From: Defluviitaleaceae bacterium
GTDB lineage: Bacteria > Bacillota > Clostridia > Lachnospirales > WQUN01
Assembly (NCBI GenBank): GCA_009788085.1
Contig: WQSB01000008.1
Coordinates: 1 to 35,528 of the forward strand
Length of the DNA: 35,528 bases
Reading direction: 5' to 3'
The translations under genes were made by a program, and so were the position numbers. The notes under the pieces were generated by a model. That model had not been told where the DNA came from and did no database searches. It worked only from the letters and a program-made list of their open reading frames with translations. This document shows positions 19,979-27,174 of the stretch, piece after piece (position 1 is the first letter of the stretch; the number at the start of each line of letters is the position of its first letter).

Positions 19979-20098
19979 CTCAACTGCCCTGCTTGCGGTA
20001 AAACATCGGTTTTTGAGAAGCAATGTGAAAAGGGGCATAGTATTTTCCAGCCAGTAGAGCTTTGCTTTTGTGGAGACCCGTTCGTTTATCTGCTTTGA
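19979..20098 (+). pseudogene. Zinc-ribbon-like coding remnant without a canonical start
   Basis: Frame reads LNCPACGKTSVFEKQCEKGHSIFQPVELCFCGDPFVYLL*. It is open upstream only to a TAA near 19925 with no ATG/GTG/TTG. Confidence 0.4.
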
Positions 20099-20123
20099 CG
20101 GTGATGTGCCGTCTTGTTATAAT
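20095..20123 (+). promoter_or_regulatory. Near-consensus sigma-A promoter
   Basis: TTGACG (20095-20100), 17-bp spacer, TATAAT (20118-20123), 37 bp upstream of ATG 20161. Confidence 0.65.
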
Positions 20124-20160
20124 GAGTATAATATCTAAAGTCTCAGAAAAGAGGTGTAGA

Positions 20161-20421
20161 ATGAACGAAAAAGACAGAGCAATAGATTATAGCGACATTC
20201 CGGCAATTACTGATTTTTCAAGCGCACGCAAAAATCCTTATGCCGACAAAATAAAAAAATACGGCTATACGGTACGGATTCACTACAGCCCGGAAGATGT
20301 AGCTAATATGAATGCCCTCGCTATTGAAAAAATTGATGGGTTAGAGGATATGGAATGGCTTGACCTTGACCCTAACGAGATAAGGGCTCTGAAGAAATAT
20401 CGTGAAGCTAACAAGGCTTGA
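20161..20421 (+). CDS. Small antitoxin-like protein (BrnA-like N-terminus), orphan
   Basis: MNEKDRAIDYSDIPAITDFSSARKNPYADKIKKYGYTVRIHYSPEDV...; RBS AGAGGTG. Start 20161 preferred over the listed 20062, which would precede the promoter. Confidence 0.6.
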   Translation: MNEKDRAIDYSDIPAITDFSSARKNPYADKIKKYGYTVRIHYSPEDVANMNALAIEKIDGLEDMEWLDLDPNEIRALKKYREANKA

Positions 20422-20451
20422 GGTGCATCCAAATCATCGGAAATATCAACT

Positions 20452-20712
20452 CTATACATTGTGCTTTTCCTTTAACCGCTGAAGGGAATCCTTTGCGTTT
20501 TGGGCGCGTCCGGCGGCAACATCCGCTTCGGATTCGGCAAGTTTGCTGTAGATGTCATGCATGAATAATTTTTCTTGATACATTTTCATACTCATGATGA
20601 CCATATCACCATAACCGTTTTTGGTGACATAAATGGGTTCGCGGGATTCTTGGCACATTTGAGAAATTGCGCCAGTATTTTTCAAATCACGGATTGGAAT
20701 AATTTGCGGCAT
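20452..20712 (-). CDS. Phd/YefM family antitoxin, orphan
   Basis: MPQIIPIRDLKNTGAISQMCQESREPIYVTKNGYGDMVIMSMKMYQEKL matches the Phd/YefM pattern; no toxin ORF next to it. Confidence 0.82.
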   Translation of the reverse strand: MPQIIPIRDLKNTGAISQMCQESREPIYVTKNGYGDMVIMSMKMYQEKLFMHDIYSKLAESEADVAAGRAQNAKDSLQRLKEKHNV

Positions 20713-20801
20713 AAGACCACTCTCCTTTGTGGCATTATTATCCCACAATTGTGTGCAATTATCAAGACATGAACGAAGCAATAATGGCATACCATATTTG
20801 A

Positions 20802-20848
20802 GTCACCAGCCAAGATGCAGTATATGTGCATGGTTGGTGGCTTTTTTT
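20802..20848 (+). terminator. Rho-independent terminator-like hairpin
   Basis: CACCAGCCAAGATGCA-gtatatg-TGCATGGTTGGTGG followed by CTTTTTTT. Confidence 0.65.
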
Positions 20849-20864
20849 ATTTGACGCTACCTGT

Positions 20865-20952
20865 CACAACCTTTTCCCTGTGAACTTAACAAAATAAAAT
20901 CTATTGCCAGTATTAGCACATTATATTATCGTTTAATTGTGCAAAGTTAATG
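20865..20952 (+). repeat. 88-bp promoter-like intergenic repeat, copy A
   Basis: Ungapped alignment with 25543-25630: 72 of 88 positions identical by hand count, including CTGTGAACTT, TCTATTGCC, CATTATATTA and TTGTGCAAAGTTA-type blocks. Confidence 0.85.
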
Positions 20953-21053
20953 TATGACAGATAGGAGGATTAGGAAAATCTGAACAAAAGTGACAAAATA
21001 AGCTGCATTTTAACAATCAAACAAAATAAAAGGAGACAGGGAGGATTTTAATT

Positions 21054-24000
21054 ATGGCAATAAAGAAAGAAATGCAAAAATTCATTGCGCTGGCACTTTC
21101 TCTTTTGATGGTGTTCGGGGTCGTACCGGTTTCGGCCGGGGTTTACGGCTATGAAAATGGCTACGGAAACGCCTATACCGAACAAGGCTACTACATTGAG
21201 GATGGCGACCACACCCAGGGGGATTATACCAAGGAAAGCACTTATCCTCCTAAACAAGACAACTACGGACAAACAGAAGAGCAAGTTCTACCTTCTGACC
21301 AATGTTGCCCACCCCCGCAAGGTGACTATTCACTTGCACCAGTTATACAAAGCGGCTTTGCCGGAATAATCGCTGCAAGTATAAGCAGTGAGGTATTTTT
21401 GGCTTGGAATTATACCAATCCCACCGCATCCAATGTGTACAACTGGCCTGCAACATCCGGGGCGACAGCTGCTTTAACAACACTGGAATTTTTTTATGCC
21501 AATGGAGAAGTGGCAGAGCTTGGCCACGCTAACCGGGCAGCAGTCAATGCGCCAGGCGTTGCAGCCGGATGGTTCCCTGCCGGTGATGGTGCTATAAACG
21601 CGAACAACGCGGGAGGCTGGCGGTTTACCCTCAGCACCTTGGGTCAGGAAAACATTACGTTCTCCGCCCAACAAGGCTCAAGTAACAACGGGCCGCGTGA
21701 CTTTGGATTAGCTTACAGGCTTAACACAACAGGGTCATGGACTTCATTTGGCCCCGGCTGGGCAAACACCATTCTTGTTAGTGACGGCCCCGGATTTGGG
21801 ATGACAAACACCTTTGAAAATGTCCAATTACCCAGCACTACGTTTAATCAACCTTTTGTGCAAATAAAAGTTTATGTCGCAAGCAGAGCCAGACGTTCTG
21901 ACGGCGTGCTTTCATTGGCCCCGAATGGCGGCAACACATCTATTAACAATGTCGTTTTCAGTGGAGAGGCTATTGAAATACCATACACTGTTGCCGGTGT
22001 AGTAGTTTCTCCCAGAACTGCGGAAGTGGCGGTGGGTACGACTCAGCCATTCCAAGGAAACGCTATTGTGGTAGGAACAACCGGTTCCGCGCTTAGCACC
22101 ACCGTAACTTGGAGCGTAACCGGCAACGAAGCATCCGGTACGAACATCAACAGCAACACCGGTCTACTAACTGTAGCTGCCAATGAAACGGCTGACACCC
22201 TGACCGTAAGGGCAACTTCCGTAGCGACCACCAGCATGTATGCCACCGCAGAGGTTACGGTTTATGCACCGGATGAGGCGGTCTTTTTGGCTTGGAATCA
22301 TACTTCAGCCACCTTTACAGCCGGTGCATTGTACTTGCGCGCCACTCATGGTGCCGCAAGAGATACATCAATGCTTGAGTTTTTCTATGCCGGAGGCCTA
22401 CGGGCGACCTTGGGTACAGGAAATATGATTAACGTTCCAAACAATGCCTCCGGATGGTTTCCGACCCCCGTGGAAGCAACCACCGCAAACAATTCAGCAG
22501 GCTTCCAAATCACTCTCAGCACTTTAGGCCACAGCAATATCACATTCTCTGCCCAGCAATCCTCAAGCAATAACGGCCCCGCCGAATTTGGATTGGCTTA
22601 CCGGCTGGGAACAACAGGGCCATGGAGAGATATTGGTGTACGTGAGCTGGTTTTTAACGAGCACCCTGATGGCAGAGGAGACACCTTTGTTGATGTTCCG
22701 CTGCCCGCTACTGTAAACAACCAGGCAACTGTACAAATCAAAGTCTTTATTGCAAGCAATCTAAGACGTTCCGACCATGCGCCAGACTTGCCCGTGGCAG
22801 GCGGCAACACTTCCATTAACAACATTGTCTTCAGCTCACATGATACGCCTCCGGCACCGGCCGTCCTTGGCGTAGTGGTTGACCCCAGATTTGAGGTAGT
22901 AGAACCGGGGCAAACTCAGCAGTTTACGGCAGATGTTGTTACGGTAGGCGGCGTGACCAATACCGCCGTAACATGGCTTTTGGATGGTGGGGTAACAGGC
23001 ACAACCCTCAGCGACACTGGCCTATTAACTATAGCTGCCGATGAAACTTATTGCACCTTATTCATAACGGCAACTTCCGTTCACGACAACACTGTGTACG
23101 GATGGGCTACGGTGCTTACCGAAGAGCCGGGATTGCCACCATTGGAAATGGACTTTGAAATAGCGTTTCTGCTTGACGCTTCACGGGTGCTTTACGATTG
23201 CGGCGGCTTTAGGCTTCATTACCGCGAATTGCTACTTGGCGGCGCGGGCACCGCAGCAACCGGTGGACTACCCGGCCGCGAGCGTATACTCACCATCCAG
23301 TGGATGGATACGCCAGACCAAGTTTTCAGCCAGTACGGCTGGATTAACCGTGTCCGTCACAGAGACTGGCAGCCCAACCCCTTCCAAGTGACTTACAGAA
23401 ACAGAATACCCCTCGTAGGCCCCGTTTCTGAAGAGTCGATACAGGCCGCAATGGACATTGCCTATTCGCAAGGCTTTGGTAGCGGCTGGGATTTTGAGGT
23501 TGACTGGAGTTACGACTCTGCGGTGCTGTCTTTGACACACTCCCCTGCACAGCTGTCATACGCACGAATCGGCGATAACAGAGGCCCCGTCACTGATATA
23601 ATCACCAATCCCCTTCCCACAGAGGAGTTTGCAAGGGAGTTGCTGGCAACCTACATTCCAACCGCGCTGATTAATGCCGTCAACATCTCAAGCCTCGAGT
23701 GGTATCTGGAAAACCTTGAGCGCGTTGTGGCTCACGGCCCCGTTATCTACAGAAGATATGACAACAGAAGCCCCATAGGATGGAGCACCCCAGACAACAT
23801 CGGCCTTACCATTGAAGTAATGCCACTAAGAACCGAATGCGGCACCGGCATTGAATACATCGTTGAGGCGTCAGTCTCGTTCGAAGACGCAACTGTCGAG
23901 GAAGTTTATGCAGTACGTGCAGAGCTTCAAGAACTGCTTGAATACCTAGATATTCTTGAACCCAGAAGCGGCCTTAGAACATCAACGGTTTTGGCTAGAT

Positions 24001-25085
24001 ACGCGCGCACTTGCGAATGTGACGCCAATGCTTGCCGTAGGCCCGGTACAGGATGCGGCTTGGCAAATTGCACATGCACCCCCGTCGCAGGTCATGTCCC
24101 CGACAATGGCGCAGGAGCCGGCCCCGTCGTGACACCACCACCAACGGCGGTTACACCCGATGACGAACCAGCCCCGCCGCCACCAACGGAAGAAGAAAAC
24201 CACGAGGATGTTCTCGACCAGTTGGACGAATTAGGCGAAGACGACGAGCCTGTCATAGTAATCACACTGCCAGAGGGCGTTGACGATGTGCTTCTTTCTG
24301 CCGAAACCATTGAAATTTTGGTTGAAGCCGAAGCAGCCCTTGATATCGTAAGCGGAACCGTAACGGTGACGATATCATCTGATTTCCTAGACGCTCTGCT
24401 GGAAGATGAAAGCAGCAGCTTCATCGTACGCATTGCCGAAACCGTCCACGACGATGACGGCGAAGAACCGGGCGACGATGACGTTCAAGTATTCGTAACA
24501 GCCGAAATAACCATAATACGTGACGGCGAAGAGGTAGAGAGTGTTGGCATACCATACACTATTACCGTGGATATGTCCGGCTTTGACATCGAAGACCTCA
24601 ACCCCGCCCGCATCGTGCTATTGATTGACGGCATCCCCGTTGGCGGCACGTTTGACCCGGAAACAGGACAGTTTTCAATTGACACCGTCCTTTATACAGG
24701 GCTTTTGGAAATAGTCTACGTGCCCAACCTCCGCAGAGTCAGCATGGCTCTGGACTCCCCGATTATCGTGGACGCAGTCTATGGCACCATCACCAATATG
24801 GGCGCACTACCCGATAATGCTGATGGCCGCGCAATGATTCCGGCGCGTTTCGTAGCCGAAAGCCTTGGCGCGGATGTGCAGTGGGATACCCACAACCACA
24901 GGGCAATAATTGTCCTAAACGGCCAAGAGCTCATCCTCGCCCCCGGCCAAATGATGCCCGGAATGGATGTCCCCGCTTTCATTGAGGACGGCCGAATGAT
25001 GCTGCCCCTACGCTTCGTAGCAGAATTCTTCGGCGCAACCGTCATTTTCAACGACGACACAAGAGAGATTGAAATTATCCTGTAA
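21054..25085 (+). CDS. Large secreted multidomain protein: duplicated jelly-roll/Big2-like modules, central CYTH/VTC-like domain, Cys-rich and Pro/acidic linker, C-terminal stalk (copper amine oxidase N-like) domain
   Basis: Signal peptide (MAIKKEMQKFIALALSLLMVFGVVPVSAG); two VFLAWN...NITFSAQQ.SSNNGP modules, Big2-like segments, MIPARFVAESLGADVQWD...MMLPLRFVAEFFGATVIFNDDTREIEIIL stalk repeats. RBS GGGAGG. Confidence 0.88.
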   Translation: MAIKKEMQKFIALALSLLMVFGVVPVSAGVYGYENGYGNAYTEQGYYIEDGDHTQGDYTKESTYPPKQDNYGQTEEQVLPSDQCCPPPQGDYSLAPVIQSGFAGIIAASISSEVFLAWNYTNPTASNVYNWPATSGATAALTTLEFFYANGEVAELGHANRAAVNAPGVAAGWFPAGDGAINANNAGGWRFTLSTLGQENITFSAQQGSSNNGPRDFGLAYRLNTTGSWTSFGPGWANTILVSDGPGFGMTNTFENVQLPSTTFNQPFVQIKVYVASRARRSDGVLSLAPNGGNTSINNVVFSGEAIEIPYTVAGVVVSPRTAEVAVGTTQPFQGNAIVVGTTGSALSTTVTWSVTGNEASGTNINSNTGLLTVAANETADTLTVRATSVATTSMYATAEVTVYAPDEAVFLAWNHTSATFTAGALYLRATHGAARDTSMLEFFYAGGLRATLGTGNMINVPNNASGWFPTPVEATTANNSAGFQITLSTLGHSNITFSAQQSSSNNGPAEFGLAYRLGTTGPWRDIGVRELVFNEHPDGRGDTFVDVPLPATVNNQATVQIKVFIASNLRRSDHAPDLPVAGGNTSINNIVFSSHDTPPAPAVLGVVVDPRFEVVEPGQTQQFTADVVTVGGVTNTAVTWLLDGGVTGTTLSDTGLLTIAADETYCTLFITATSVHDNTVYGWATVLTEEPGLPPLEMDFEIAFLLDASRVLYDCGGFRLHYRELLLGGAGTAATGGLPGRERILTIQWMDTPDQVFSQYGWINRVRHRDWQPNPFQVTYRNRIPLVGPVSEESIQAAMDIAYSQGFGSGWDFEVDWSYDSAVLSLTHSPAQLSYARIGDNRGPVTDIITNPLPTEEFARELLATYIPTALINAVNISSLEWYLENLERVVAHGPVIYRRYDNRSPIGWSTPDNIGLTIEVMPLRTECGTGIEYIVEASVSFEDATVEEVYAVRAELQELLEYLDILEPRSGLRTSTVLARYARTCECDANACRRPGTGCGLANCTCTPVAGHVPDNGAGAGPVVTPPPTAVTPDDEPAPPPPTEEENHEDVLDQLDELGEDDEPVIVITLPEGVDDVLLSAETIEILVEAEAALDIVSGTVTVTISSDFLDALLEDESSSFIVRIAETVHDDDGEEPGDDDVQVFVTAEITIIRDGEEVESVGIPYTITVDMSGFDIEDLNPARIVLLIDGIPVGGTFDPETGQFSIDTVLYTGLLEIVYVPNLRRVSMALDSPIIVDAVYGTITNMGALPDNADGRAMIPARFVAESLGADVQWDTHNHRAIIVLNGQELILAPGQMMPGMDVPAFIEDGRMMLPLRFVAEFFGATVIFNDDTREIEIIL

Positions 25086-25108
25086 AACGTAACAAGCACC
25101 AAAAAAGC

Positions 25109-25145
25109 AAAGCGGCACGAGGAAAAATCCTTGTGCCGCTTTTGT
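25109..25145 (+). terminator. Rho-independent terminator of the secreted-protein gene
   Basis: AAGCGGCACGAGGA-aaaa-TCCTTGTGCCGCTTTTG immediately after stop at 25085. Confidence 0.85.
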
Positions 25146-25190
25146 TATAAATGATATTATTTGCAAATACTTTGTGGGGGCGTGTAGAAA

Positions 25191-25340
25191 ATGAATGAAA
25201 TCCAACTTGGTAAGGTTGCCGTCCGGGTTTCCCAGAGCGGTAAATATTTTGCCCGCTCACTCTTTACCCGAAACCGCGCCAAGGTAGATAGCTTCATTGC
25301 CAACGGCACTCTAAAGGCATTGACACAAGGACAGGCATAG
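25191..25340 (+). CDS. Small ORF (49 aa) of unknown function
   Basis: ATG..TAG: MNEIQLGKVAVRVSQSGKYFARSLFTRNRAKVDSFIANGTLKALTQGQA. Not in the ORF track (below size cut-off); weak RBS. Confidence 0.35.
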   Translation: MNEIQLGKVAVRVSQSGKYFARSLFTRNRAKVDSFIANGTLKALTQGQA

Positions 25341-25367
25341 ATTATAGTTGAGGCGGATATACTGTAT

Positions 25368-25452
25368 TGAGAATCGGAGGACGGAACGGGCGGCCGTCGC
25401 CCCCCATAAGAAGTTAGGAGATGTGGGAACTGTCACCCCACCTGATTCTCGT
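25368..25452 (+). ncRNA. Candidate structured RNA domain, unknown family
   Basis: Closing stem GAGAATC (5') with GATTCTC (3'); internal ACGG...CCGT and GTGGG-aactgtca-cCCCAC hairpins. Confidence 0.35.
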
Positions 25453-25478
25453 GGCAATTAAAAGGTCTAACGGCCTGT

Positions 25479-25525
25479 TAAAGAAAGACGCTTCCTAAAC
25501 TGGAAGTGTCTTTCTTCGCTTTTAA
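25479..25525 (+). terminator. Strong Rho-independent terminator
   Basis: AAAGAAAGACGCTTCC-taaact-GGAAGTGTCTTTCTT followed by CGCTTTTAA. Confidence 0.75.
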
Positions 25526-25542
25526 GTGCACTTTTTGCATCC

Positions 25543-25630
25543 CACAGCCTTTTACCTGTGAACTTCACAAAATTTAGTCTATTGCCTAAATTTATGCATT
25601 ATATTATTGTATAATTGTGCAAAGTTACTG
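25543..25630 (+). repeat. 88-bp promoter-like intergenic repeat, copy B
   Basis: See copy A; here it contains ATTATA-ttattg-TATAAT and is followed by AAGGAGG and a GTG start. Confidence 0.85.
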
Positions 25631-25654
25631 AACACCTGTGAAGGAGGATTGCTT

Positions 25655-26239
25655 GTGATTATACCACGATGGGAATGGCGCACGTTTGGCCAAGAGTTTG
25701 GTGAGGCGGAAGAAAAAATTAATCGGCATGAAAAGGGGGGGTTCAAGAAGAGCGAAGAGAAGTATATATTGTCAAAAGCAAGCAACGAAAATGTAAAAAT
25801 TCGCGACGATTTAATTGATATCAAAACCTTGAAGCAGGTAAACGGCGACAAGCTCGAGCAATGGTATCCGGCAATGAAAGAGGGTTGCCCCATCTCTAAG
25901 GAAAAGCTGGAGGTTTTGTTCCGCGACTTTTTCAAGGTAACGATACCGGAGTTTAAGAGGGACATTTACACCTACACAGAGTTTCTGGAGGAGTTGGTTA
26001 TCCCCTGCGAGCAACTGTGCATCGTAGATGTTTACAAAGAGCGTCAGGCATATGAAATAAACAATGCCACCGTGGAAATTGCCGAAACAAAATTTAACGG
26101 GGTTCCCATGCGCACCATTTGTGTGGAGCACACTGACCCGGCCAATGTAATAGCCACTGTGCGCGAGCTCAGCCTTGCCGGGTTTGAAAATATCAACTAT
26201 ATTAACGCCATGAAAACTGCTGTTGGGGTACCCTTATGA
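25655..26239 (+). CDS. CYTH-like domain protein (putative triphosphate/polyphosphate-binding), partner of Ppx
   Basis: IPRWEWRTFGQEFG...NVKIRDDLIDIKTLK...IVDVYKERQAYEINNATVEIAETKFNG...TICVEHTDPANVIATVREL, with a CYTH-like K-x-R/charged beta-strand rhythm. GTG start with AGGAGG; overlaps ppx by 4 bp. Confidence 0.6.
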   Translation: MIIPRWEWRTFGQEFGEAEEKINRHEKGGFKKSEEKYILSKASNENVKIRDDLIDIKTLKQVNGDKLEQWYPAMKEGCPISKEKLEVLFRDFFKVTIPEFKRDIYTYTEFLEELVIPCEQLCIVDVYKERQAYEINNATVEIAETKFNGVPMRTICVEHTDPANVIATVRELSLAGFENINYINAMKTAVGVPL

Positions 26240-27153
26240 GCAGAAAAGCAATAATAGATGTAGGGTCTAATTCCATCAAATTCTTTTTGGGCGAAGTCGG
26301 ACAGGACGGCACAGTTCAAGCCGTAATAGATGAAAACGACATTGTCCGCTTGGGCGAGGGCCTACGCGAAACCGGGGTAATAAGCACCGAGGCAATGCGG
26401 CGTAACAGCGAAGCCATATCCAGGTTTGCGGAAAAAGCCCGCGCAAACGGGGCTGACGAGATTGTATGCGTCGGAACCATGGCGTTGCGCAATGCAAAAA
26501 ACACAGATGAGTTTGTAAAGCTTGTCAAGGAAACCAGCGGTATTCAGCTTTCCGTCATTCCGGGCGGGGAAGAAGCCAGACTGGCCTATTTGGCCGTGCT
26601 TTCCGGCCTCCCCCTTCAAGACGGAAAACTTGCCATTTTTGACACCGGCGGCGGCAGCACCGAATTTGTTTTTGGTGAGTGCAAAGCGGTAAGTAAACGG
26701 TTTAGCGTAGATTTGGGGGCTATCCGTATTACGGAAAAATATTTTAAGGCAGACCCCGTTTCGAAATCGGACGTTAGTGCCGCCATCCAAGAAATTGACA
26801 GCGTTTTTGCCGAAAATGATGTCTGCGGCAACGTGTCACAGCTTGTGGGCATGGGCGGAACCGTAACCAGCATGGGTGCCGTAAAACACAAAATGGCCAA
26901 GTACGACCCGGATGTGATTCAAGGCTCTACGCTTACGCTGACCGACGTGGAAGAACAAATCGAAGCTTACAGTTCAAGAACCATCGAAGAACGCAAGGAT
27001 ATTGTAGGCTTGCAGCCCAAACGCGCCGATGTTATTTTGGCCGGGGCCTGCATTTTAAAGGTAATCATCAGCCGCCTAGGCGTGGATAAGCTGACCATCA
27101 GCGACCGCGGCCTAAGGCACGGAATGGCTTTTGATATGTTTGCAAAAAAATAA
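26236..27153 (+). CDS. ppx: Ppx/GppA family exopolyphosphatase / guanosine pentaphosphatase
   Basis: AIIDVGSNSIKFFLGEV, IPGGEEARLAYLAVLSGL, LAIFDTGGGSTEFVFGE, VGMGGTVTSMGAV. Confidence 0.93.
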   Translation: MSRKAIIDVGSNSIKFFLGEVGQDGTVQAVIDENDIVRLGEGLRETGVISTEAMRRNSEAISRFAEKARANGADEIVCVGTMALRNAKNTDEFVKLVKETSGIQLSVIPGGEEARLAYLAVLSGLPLQDGKLAIFDTGGGSTEFVFGECKAVSKRFSVDLGAIRITEKYFKADPVSKSDVSAAIQEIDSVFAENDVCGNVSQLVGMGGTVTSMGAVKHKMAKYDPDVIQGSTLTLTDVEEQIEAYSSRTIEERKDIVGLQPKRADVILAGACILKVIISRLGVDKLTISDRGLRHGMAFDMFAKK

Positions 27154-27174
27154 GGAAAAACAAGGAGGAAGATT

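Noticed and set aside
20062-20160. Extended start for the 20161 small protein
   Set aside because: Would start upstream of the TTGACG-N17-TATAAT promoter; ATG 20161 has an RBS and a matching N-terminus.
23982-24433. Minus-strand ORFs rich in W/Ser opposite the secreted protein linker
   Set aside because: Antisense of Pro/Asp-rich linker codons; low complexity, no start context.
25341-25480. Known riboswitch (c-di-GMP, THF, fluoride, cobalamin, ydaO) or group II intron domain V
   Set aside because: Compared with remembered consensus sequences; none fits. Kept only as an unknown structured candidate.
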